From Clostridia bacterium (GTDB lineage Bacteria > Bacillota > Clostridia > TANB77 > SIG350), in NCBI GenBank assembly GCA_028701115.1, contig JAQVRJ010000002.1:1-49611 (forward strand): a stretch of 49,611 nucleotides of DNA, read 5' to 3'. Made by a program: the position numbers and the translations under genes. Below the pieces are notes generated by a model. That model was not told the origin of the DNA. It made no database searches and saw only the letters and a list, made by a program, of their open reading frames with translations. Of the stretch, positions 43,529-49,611 are shown piece after piece (the stretch's first letter is position 1; every line of letters starts with the position of its first letter).

Positions 43529-45403
43529 TTAAACCTCCATAATTATTGGTAATATCATTGGATTTCTTTTTGTATGTGTATACAAATAGTCTTTCAACTT
43601 ATCTCTAATATCTGATTTAATAGTTATCCAATCTTTAACTTTTTTGGTTTCTAATTCTTTTAACTCATTTTTTAATAATTTTTTTATATCATCCATTAAA
43701 GTTTCAGATTCTTTAACATATACAAATCCTCTAGATATAATATCTGGACCTGCAACTACTTGTCCTGATGCTGAATCTATAGTAATAACTACTACTAATA
43801 ATCCATCTTGAGATAAGTGTTGTCTATCTCTTAATACAACATTACCAACATCTCCTACACCTAATCCATCAACCATTACTTTACCTGCTGGAACTGTTCC
43901 AACAACTTTAGCACCTTTTTGATCAATTTCTAATACTCTACCATTTGTTAATGTAAATATATTATTGGGCTCTATACCAACCGATTTTGCTATTTCTGCA
44001 TGTTTTTGTAAATGTCTAAATTCACCATGTACTGGCATAAAATATTTTGGTTTTACTAATGATAATATTAATTTTTGTTCTTCTTGACAAGCATGACCAG
44101 ATACATGAATATCTGCTAATGAATGATAAATTACATCTGCTCCTCTTTTATATAATTCATCAATAACTTTAGATAATGATTTTTCATTACCTGGTATTGG
44201 CGATGCAGATATAACTATAAGATCATTTGTTGTAATTTCTATTTTTCTATGATCTCCCATAGCCATTCTATATAAAGCTGACATCGTTTCACCTTGTGAA
44301 CCTGTTGTAATAATTGTCAATTGTTGATCTGGATATTTATTTACTTCATCGACATCAATTATTGTGCCTTCATTAACATTTAAATATCCTAATTTTGATG
44401 CTACATTAATTACATTAATCATACTTCTTCCGACAATGGCAACTTTTCTACCATTTCTTTCAGAAGAATTAATAATTTGTTGAACTCTATGAACGTTTGA
44501 TGCAAATGTTGCAACAATAATACGCTTCATACAGTTATTAAAAATACCATCTAATACTTTACCTACTGATTTTTCAGACATAGTATACCCTTCTCTTTCA
44601 GAGTTGGTACTATCTGACATCAATAGTTTTACACCTTCCTTACCTAATTCTGCAAATTTTGCAAGATCTATAATGTCTTTATCTATTGGTGTATAATCAA
44701 CCTTAAAATCTCCTGTATGAACAACTACACCTACTGGAGTATGTATTGCTATAGCTATTGAATCAGCTATACTATGTGATACTCTTATAAAATCCAATTT
44801 GAATTTTCCTATATTTAATGATGTACCTGCTTTTACACATTTTAACTTAGTTGTTTTTAATAGTTTGTGTTCGTCTAATTTATTTTCAATTAATCCTAAA
44901 GTTAATTGAGTCGCATATATTGGAACATTAATTTGTCTTAATACGTATGGTATTGCTCCAATATGATCTTCGTGTCCATGAGTTATTATCATGGCTTTAA
45001 TTTTTTCTTTATTTTTTGTTAAGTATGTTATATCTGGTATAACTAAATCTATACCTAACATATCATCTTCAGGGAATGCTAATCCACAGTCTATAATAAT
45101 TATCTCATCATCATATTCAAAAACTGTCATATTCTTTCCTATTTCTTGTAATCCGCCTAAAGGTATAATCTTTAAAGTATCTTTCTTTAAAGGTTTTAAA
45201 TCTTCAAGCTTTTTATTTGGTTCATTCTCCCTCATATTATTATTTTTAACCATTACTTTTCTAACAATGTTATTTTTCTTAATCCTTTGATTATTTTTTG
45301 GATTCTCCTTAGCCTTTACATTGTCATTTACATTTTCTTTTACATTTTCTTTTGTATTTTCTAAATTATTTATATAAATCTCCTCCTTCTCGCATAGGAA
45401 CAC
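43529..45403 (-). CDS. rnjA: Ribonuclease J
   Basis: This metallo-beta-lactamase/beta-CASP RNase acts in mRNA decay and rRNA maturation. The core has LGGLQEIGKNMTVFEY, THGHEDHIGAIPYVL (metal-binding HxHxDH), HTGDFKVDY, the beta-CASP motif TTGSQGE, and HVSGHACQEEQ. A basic, Lys/Asn-rich extension of about 75 residues precedes the core. The ORF-track GTG start has only weak AAGGG upstream. A better AAGGAGGAG lies 12 bases inside, with only non-standard AUA/AUU codons at the right distance, so the exact start is uncertain. Confidence 0.9.
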   Translation of the reverse strand: MFLCEKEEIYINNLENTKENVKENVNDNVKAKENPKNNQRIKKNNIVRKVMVKNNNMRENEPNKKLEDLKPLKKDTLKIIPLGGLQEIGKNMTVFEYDDEIIIIDCGLAFPEDDMLGIDLVIPDITYLTKNKEKIKAMIITHGHEDHIGAIPYVLRQINVPIYATQLTLGLIENKLDEHKLLKTTKLKCVKAGTSLNIGKFKLDFIRVSHSIADSIAIAIHTPVGVVVHTGDFKVDYTPIDKDIIDLAKFAELGKEGVKLLMSDSTNSEREGYTMSEKSVGKVLDGIFNNCMKRIIVATFASNVHRVQQIINSSERNGRKVAIVGRSMINVINVASKLGYLNVNEGTIIDVDEVNKYPDQQLTIITTGSQGETMSALYRMAMGDHRKIEITTNDLIVISASPIPGNEKSLSKVIDELYKRGADVIYHSLADIHVSGHACQEEQKLILSLVKPKYFMPVHGEFRHLQKHAEIAKSVGIEPNNIFTLTNGRVLEIDQKGAKVVGTVPAGKVMVDGLGVGDVGNVVLRDRQHLSQDGLLVVVITIDSASGQVVAGPDIISRGFVYVKESETLMDDIKKLLKNELKELETKKVKDWITIKSDIRDKLKDYLYTHTKRNPMILPIIMEV

Positions 45404-45416
45404 TCGTCCCTTGCAT
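45366..45416 (-). CDS. Short upstream ORF overlapping the rnjA start
   Basis: ATG opens a 16-codon frame MQGTSVPMREGGDLYK that ends in TAA inside the rnjA coding start and contains the AAGGAGGAG sequence. It could be a leader peptide coupled to rnjA translation. No independent evidence of translation is available. Confidence 0.25.
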   Translation of the reverse strand: MQGTSVPMREGGDLYK

Positions 45417-45458
45417 TTTGTTGTTATAATATTTAATTTTTAAACGAACGCAAAAATA

Positions 45459-45477
45459 TATTCTTTTTCAAAGAATA
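45459..45477 (-). promoter_or_regulatory. Hairpin in the rnjA 5' leader
   Basis: TATTCTTT and AAAGAATA form an 8-bp stem with a three-base loop, about 35 bases after the predicted transcription start, followed by a U-rich TATATTTTTG. It could be an RNase-processing or attenuation element. Confidence 0.4.
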
Positions 45478-45516
45478 CTTAGACCTATTAAACTGACTCT
45501 CATTACAACTAATATA

Positions 45517-45545
45517 AGTATATACTAATTTTGATAAAATGTCAA
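45517..45545 (-). promoter_or_regulatory. Strong promoter of the rnjA-gltX operon
   Basis: On the minus strand a perfect TTGACA is followed after 17 bases by TATACT. The predicted leader is about 105 bases long. Confidence 0.75.
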
Positions 45546-45633
45546 ATTCCTACCAAATCCATATAATATAATAATGGATGTATACTTCGCAATAATAAGA
45601 AAATACAATATAATGAGAAAATTCCCCCAAATT

Positions 45634-45665
45634 AAAAATTGCATAAGATCCATAGCTTATACAAT
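45634..45665 (-). terminator. Terminator after ogg
   Basis: On the minus strand ATTGTATAAG pairs with CTTATGCAAT (one U-G) around an eight-base loop, followed by TTTTTAATTT. It lies shortly after the ogg stop. Confidence 0.7.
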
Positions 45666-45669
45666 TATA

Positions 45670-46527
45670 TTAATTACTTATTTTATTTTCTCTTCCCCAA
45701 TAAAACATATAATGATTCATTACTCCTGCATATTCTCCAAACTCTTCTTCAGATATATTATGTATCATTAATTTAGTTAAATGTTTTTTTAGAGTATACT
45801 TTTCCATTACTCTTTGAATCCATCTATCTAATGGAAAAACTTCTTTTTTATTCATTGAAAATAACATTACGCAATCAGCAACTTTTGGACCTACACCTTC
45901 TAATTTTATAAGTTCTTTTCTTGCATCAGCTGTATCCATATTACTTATTTTCTCTAAAAGATTATCTTCTTGTAATAAAATTTTTATAGTATTTCTCAAA
46001 TACTTTGCTCTATAACCAATATGTATTTTATCTTCATAGTCTTTTTCTTGAACATTTTTTAGTTGTTCGATTGTTGGGAATGAATAATATTCCTTTTTAT
46101 TAAATATAACTTTAGTCCCATACAATTTACTAAGTTTCTCAATACTTCCTTGTATTCTAGATATATTATTACTCGCTGATATGATATATGATACCAAAAT
46201 TTCAAATTTATCTTGATGTAATATTCTTGTACCTTTTGAATATTTTATTATTTCATTTAAAACACTATTATCTTTCTTTTTGAAGTCTGATATTATTTTT
46301 TTATATGATGTTTTTAAATCAAAATAATCAATCACAATATTTTGTATATTTTTTTCACTCATAGCATAATAGTATACTATATTTTTTTCTTGCCATATTT
46401 TTATTACATTATCTTTTATTACACCAACAAAAGAGCCATCATCGCTTTTTTTCCATCTAAAACATTGTCCATATAATATCTTCTCTAATTTAAAATAGCT
46501 ATCTACTTCAAAACTATATTTTTTCAT
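45670..46527 (-). CDS. ogg: 8-oxoguanine DNA glycosylase/AP lyase
   Basis: This 285-residue HhH-GPD protein has an N-terminal OGG-type domain (GQCFRWKKSDDGSFVGVI). It also has the helix-hairpin-helix with LEGVGPKVADCVMLFS, the catalytic lysine in GYRAKYL and the catalytic Asp in FPLDRWIQRVM. It removes 8-oxoguanine opposite cytosine. Length and motif order match the AlkD-independent Ogg family found in Clostridia. It follows rapZ by seven bases. Confidence 0.9.
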   Translation of the reverse strand: MKKYSFEVDSYFKLEKILYGQCFRWKKSDDGSFVGVIKDNVIKIWQEKNIVYYYAMSEKNIQNIVIDYFDLKTSYKKIISDFKKKDNSVLNEIIKYSKGTRILHQDKFEILVSYIISASNNISRIQGSIEKLSKLYGTKVIFNKKEYYSFPTIEQLKNVQEKDYEDKIHIGYRAKYLRNTIKILLQEDNLLEKISNMDTADARKELIKLEGVGPKVADCVMLFSMNKKEVFPLDRWIQRVMEKYTLKKHLTKLMIHNISEEEFGEYAGVMNHYMFYWGRENKISN

Positions 46528-46534
46528 ATTATAA

Positions 46535-47383
46535 TTAACCTAACTCTCTATGTTCTAATATTACCTTATATTTTTCCTTTAATAATATATCTGCTAATTC
46601 TCTTGCTACAGTTACAGACCTATGTTGTCCCCCTGTACATCCAATTGCTATTACAATTTGATTTCTTCCCTCTTTTTCAAATAAAGGTAAAATATTTAAA
46701 AATGTATTAGATATATCTTCAATAAATTTTTTTGTTTCTGGGTAACTCATTACATAATTATATACTTCATAATCATTACCTGTTTTACCTTTTAATTCAT
46801 CTACATAAAATGGGTTAGGTATAAATCTTACATCAAACATAAAATCAGCATCGTTAGGTACTCCATATTTAAATCCAAAAGATACTATGTTAACAATTAA
46901 ACTACTGCTTCCTTCTTTTGTATATATTCCAACAATTTTTTCCTTCAATTTTTTAGCACTATCATCTGATGTATCTATTACATAATCTGCTCTTTCTTTT
47001 AAATCTTTAAGTTTTTCTCTTTCAATCTTTATTCCATCTTCTATTCTTCCAGAATGAGATAATGGATGTTGTCTTCTATTTTCTTTATATCTTCTTAATA
47101 ATTCTGCATCATTACACTCTAGAAAAACTATTTCATATTTAATTTTATCATTTTGAGTTTTATCTATTATTTGCAATAAATGTTCGAACTTATCTCTACC
47201 CCTAACATCTATACCAAAAGCCACATTCTCAACATTTGATTTCATTTCATTTATGGAATCAATAAAATTAGGTATTAAATCTGGTAACATATTATCAATG
47301 CAAAAGAAATCTATATCTTCGAACGCCTTAATTGTTGCAGTTTTACCAGCTCCAGATAATCCAGTTACTATTACAATCCTCAT
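46535..47383 (-). CDS. rapZ: RNase adapter/nucleotide-binding protein
   Basis: This 282-residue protein belongs to the RapZ (YvcJ) family. It has the P-loop VTGLSGAGKTATI, FFCIDNMLPDLIP, FGIDVRGRD, HPLSHSGRIEDGI, a C-terminal domain with DVRFIPNPFYV and GCTGGQHRSVTVAREL. In E. coli RapZ guides RNase E to the small RNA GlmZ. In Firmicutes it is a nucleotide-binding protein linked to amino-sugar and competence control. The role here is inferred from family. It follows pgsA. Confidence 0.93.
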   Translation of the reverse strand: MRIVIVTGLSGAGKTATIKAFEDIDFFCIDNMLPDLIPNFIDSINEMKSNVENVAFGIDVRGRDKFEHLLQIIDKTQNDKIKYEIVFLECNDAELLRRYKENRRQHPLSHSGRIEDGIKIEREKLKDLKERADYVIDTSDDSAKKLKEKIVGIYTKEGSSSLIVNIVSFGFKYGVPNDADFMFDVRFIPNPFYVDELKGKTGNDYEVYNYVMSYPETKKFIEDISNTFLNILPLFEKEGRNQIVIAIGCTGGQHRSVTVARELADILLKEKYKVILEHRELG

Positions 47384-47407
47384 AGAATCACATCCTATCT
47401 TTCACAA

Positions 47408-48010
47408 CTATATTCCTTTTCTTCTTAATATTACACCTTTATTATCTTTTAAATATATAACTAAAGATATTACTGTTGCTAAAACAGCTACTGTCATCGT
47501 CAATGTTGAAAGAATATTTAGTACAAATTCAAAAGTCCCCATTTGTTCAAACGCACATGACATAAAATTATGCTTATCTATTAACATTAATATAACTGCA
47601 AACATTTGTGAAACTGTCTTTATTTTTCCCCATATATTAGCTGCAATTACAATACCATCTTCAACAGCAATTAGCCTTACACCTGTAATAATAAATTCTC
47701 TAAGAATAATTATTATTGCTATCCATGATGGCAATTGTCCAAATCCAACTAATAATATTAAAGCTGTATTCACTAACAACTTATCTGCTAAAGGATCTAA
47801 AAACTTACCAAAATCTGTTATCATATTATATTTTCTTGCAATATATCCATCTAATTTATCTGTTATTGCTGCTATAACGAAAATTAATAATATAATAAAC
47901 TTTGATATCGTAAGTCCAAATATTGTTCCCGGAATATCTATAAACGCAAACAATACAAAAAACGGTATTAGTATTACTCTAAAAATTGTTAATTTATTAG
48001 CTAAATTCAT
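47408..48010 (-). CDS. pgsA: CDP-diacylglycerol-glycerol-3-phosphate 3-phosphatidyltransferase
   Basis: This 200-residue polytopic membrane enzyme makes phosphatidylglycerophosphate. The CDP-alcohol phosphotransferase motif is intact: DKLDGYIARKYNMITDFGKFLDPLADKL (D-G-AR-G-D-D). It opens with NLANKLTIFRVILIPFFVLF and has about six helices. Its start overlaps the rimO stop by four bases (ATGA), a coupled arrangement common in Firmicutes. Confidence 0.95.
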   Translation of the reverse strand: MNLANKLTIFRVILIPFFVLFAFIDIPGTIFGLTISKFIILLIFVIAAITDKLDGYIARKYNMITDFGKFLDPLADKLLVNTALILLVGFGQLPSWIAIIIILREFIITGVRLIAVEDGIVIAANIWGKIKTVSQMFAVILMLIDKHNFMSCAFEQMGTFEFVLNILSTLTMTVAVLATVISLVIYLKDNKGVILRRKGI

Positions 48011-49299
48011 ATTATCTCTCCCTTTAAATCATATTCATTTGCAGTAATAATTCTAATTTTTACAAAAGTTCCAATTTTAACTTTATCTACTATATCACAA
48101 ATAATAAATCCATCAATTTCAGGTGCATCCATATATGTTCTACCATATACTTTTTTACCTTTTATATCTTCGATAAGCATTTCATATTCTTTACCAACTT
48201 TATTTTTATTATTATATAAAGATATTTCTTGTTGTAAATTCATAATCTCATTGTATCTTTTTTGTTTAGTTTTTGGATGTATATGCCCTGATATTTTTGC
48301 AGCAGGTGTATTATCTTCTTTAGAATATTTAAATACTCCTAATCTATCAAATCCTATTTTCTTAACAAAATTATATAATTCATTAAAATCATCTTCTGTT
48401 TCTCCAGGAAATCCGACTATTAAAGTAGTACGAATTATACTATTTGGTATTTGATTACGAATCTTTTGGATTACAGATTCAATTGTTGATTTATTACTTT
48501 TTCTTCCCATCTTCCTTAAAACAGGATTAGAAATATGTTGTATTGGTATATCAAAATATGGACATATATTTTTGTTTTTCTTTACCACATTAATTAATTC
48601 ATCAGTAACATTTTCTGGATATGTATATAAAAATCTTATCCATGTAAATCCTATTTTACTTATTTTCTGTAATAACTCTGGTAATGCTTCTTTACCATAA
48701 ATATCTATACCATATTTAGATGTATCTTGCGCTACAAGTATAATTTCTTTTACACCTATTTCATATAATTTTTTAGCTTCTACAATTATATCTTCCATCA
48801 TCCTACTAATATATTTTCCTCTTATATATGGTATAGCACAATATGTGCACTTATTATTACATCCCTCTGCAATTTTTATATATGCCATATAATTAGGTGT
48901 GGATATTACTCTATCAATATCATTCATACAACCTTTTATATTGCTTTCTTTTAACAAATTATTTAATATATTAGATATATTATCATATTCATCTGGCCCA
49001 ATAAACAAGTCTACTTCTGGCATGACTTTTATCAATTCTTTTTTATACCTTTTTGCTAAACAACCAATCGCAATTAAATACTTACATCTTTTCTTCTTAT
49101 AATCTGCCATTTCTAATAAAGTATTTATTGATTCTTCTTTTGCATCATTTATAAAACCGCATGTATTCACAATTATTATATCTGCTTGTGCTGAATCATT
49201 TACAATTTCATACTTATTTTTCTTTAAAAGTCCAATTAACTTTTCGGTATCTACTAAATTTTTACTACAACCTAATGAAACAAATCCTATTTTTTGCAT
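48007..49299 (-). CDS. rimO: Ribosomal protein S12 methylthiotransferase
   Basis: This 430-residue radical SAM enzyme attaches a methylthio group to Asp-88 (E. coli numbering) of S12. The UPF0004 domain has the three cluster cysteines (SLGCSKN, NTCGF, AIGCLAKRY). The radical SAM motif is CNNKCTYCAIPYIRGKY, and a TRAM domain occupies the last 65 residues (GKEYEMLIEDIKGKKVYGRT). The spacing and SLGCSKNLVD start identify RimO and not MiaB. Co-transcribed with pgsA. Confidence 0.95.
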   Translation of the reverse strand: MQKIGFVSLGCSKNLVDTEKLIGLLKKNKYEIVNDSAQADIIIVNTCGFINDAKEESINTLLEMADYKKKRCKYLIAIGCLAKRYKKELIKVMPEVDLFIGPDEYDNISNILNNLLKESNIKGCMNDIDRVISTPNYMAYIKIAEGCNNKCTYCAIPYIRGKYISRMMEDIIVEAKKLYEIGVKEIILVAQDTSKYGIDIYGKEALPELLQKISKIGFTWIRFLYTYPENVTDELINVVKKNKNICPYFDIPIQHISNPVLRKMGRKSNKSTIESVIQKIRNQIPNSIIRTTLIVGFPGETEDDFNELYNFVKKIGFDRLGVFKYSKEDNTPAAKISGHIHPKTKQKRYNEIMNLQQEISLYNNKNKVGKEYEMLIEDIKGKKVYGRTYMDAPEIDGFIICDIVDKVKIGTFVKIRIITANEYDLKGEII

Positions 49300-49451
49300 A
49301 TTTTTCTCCCTATTTTAAAATATTATATATCATAATATTAAAAAAGGAAAGAGCAAAATAAAATAATACCATATTTTATATAAGATATTATTGTTAATTA
49401 AAAAATTTAATGACCTGTTTTATAATTAGTTTTTATTATAATAATTATAAT

Positions 49452-49479
49452 ATAATATTATGCAAATATGTATTGACAA
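49452..49479 (-). promoter_or_regulatory. Candidate promoter upstream of rimO
   Basis: On the minus strand TTGTCA and TATTAT are separated by 16 bases, in the 198-base gap between the partial DUF512 gene and rimO. The leader would be about 145 bases; no riboswitch-like fold is recognised in it. Confidence 0.4.
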
Positions 49480-49497
49480 AGTTTACATAATTATAAA

Positions 49498-49611
49498 TTA
49501 TATTCCTAACAATTGATCTACAAAATCTGCTCCATTGTTATATATTATTACTATTTCTACACCTAATTTTTCAGATAAATCCTTAACTTTCATGTTATCT
49601 AGGAAAACATC
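49498..49611 (-). CDS. C-terminal end of a DUF512-family putative radical SAM protein (partial)
   Basis: The frame entering from the right edge reads DVFLDNMKVKDLSEKLGVEIV and ends GADFVDQLLGI-stop. This is the typical end of DUF512 proteins, which have an N-terminal PDZ-like and radical SAM region and a C-terminal DUF512 domain ending in FLDDxTxxDLxxxLGV...LL-G. The N-terminal part lies outside the window. Function is unknown. Confidence 0.65.
   Translation of the reverse strand, partial: DVFLDNMKVKDLSEKLGVEIVIIYNNGADFVDQLLGI

Noticed and set aside
43528-45540. T-box riboswitch for gltX
   Set aside because: gltX follows rnjA by one base and the rnjA leader shows no T-box sequence or specifier stem.
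45574-45771. Plus-strand ORF of 65 residues between rnjA and ogg
   Set aside because: It crosses the promoter and terminator region and the end of ogg, has no ribosome site and looks like translated A/T-rich noise.
47253-48047. Plus-strand ORF of 264 residues over pgsA and rapZ
   Set aside because: It lies antisense to two clear conserved genes; its open frame is a by-product of their codon usage.

Overview
This window comes from a very AT-rich, Gram-positive Firmicute, most likely an uncultured Clostridia-type anaerobe. The evidence is strong AGGAGG-type ribosome binding sites, a PASTA-domain Ser/Thr kinase with its PP2C phosphatase, an S-layer-homology (SLH) protein, YlbF, RNase J, RapZ, a DUF512-type protein and a FemAB-type protein. 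I cannot assign a genus from sequence alone. Nearly everything is on the minus strand; the only plus-strand gene is tmcAL.

Positions 1-17333 hold an accessory surface-structure region. A candidate operon of about 14 kb (17333 down to 3222, ending in an 18-bp-stem terminator) encodes a Tad/type IV pilus-like machine: a CpaB/RcpC-like SAF protein, two degenerate CpaE/TadZ-like P-loop proteins, a TadA/CpaF-like ATPase with an N-terminal membrane segment, and one fused TadB-TadC-like platform protein. These are followed by eight small pilin-like paralogues, two further small membrane-anchored proteins and an 807-residue membrane-anchored protein. The pilin-like proteins begin almost directly at a hydrophobic helix (MENASKALLIAGA type), with no prepilin leader, and no prepilin peptidase is seen. 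I regard this as the most interesting system in the window. Beyond it lie an SLH protein with its own promoter and an upstream triple repeat at 11-bp spacing, and a frameshifted Cys/His-rich lipoprotein gene that runs off the left edge.

Positions 17450-30650 carry housekeeping and envelope genes. They include rlmN-stp-prkC-rsgA, a ROK kinase, a SpoIID/LytB-type protein with an SH3-like insertion, a DUF1189 protein, a divergent alanine racemase, a FemAB-type transferase, two small unknowns, a YugP-like zinc protease and YlbF.

Positions 30841-39566 carry an HI0933-type flavoprotein, a methionine gamma-lyase-family PLP enzyme, a MYG1-like protein that appears to be translated from a leaderless mRNA, unknown membrane proteins, tRNA-Leu(CAA), a XerD-like recombinase, an EndoQ-like PHP protein and RNase HI.

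Positions 39669-49611 carry tmcAL (plus strand), an unknown membrane protein, gltX, RNase J with a structured leader, ogg, rapZ, pgsA, rimO and the C-terminal end of a DUF512 protein. These act in tRNA modification and charging, RNA turnover, base-excision repair and phospholipid synthesis. All promoter and terminator calls come from reading by eye and are not experimentally supported.
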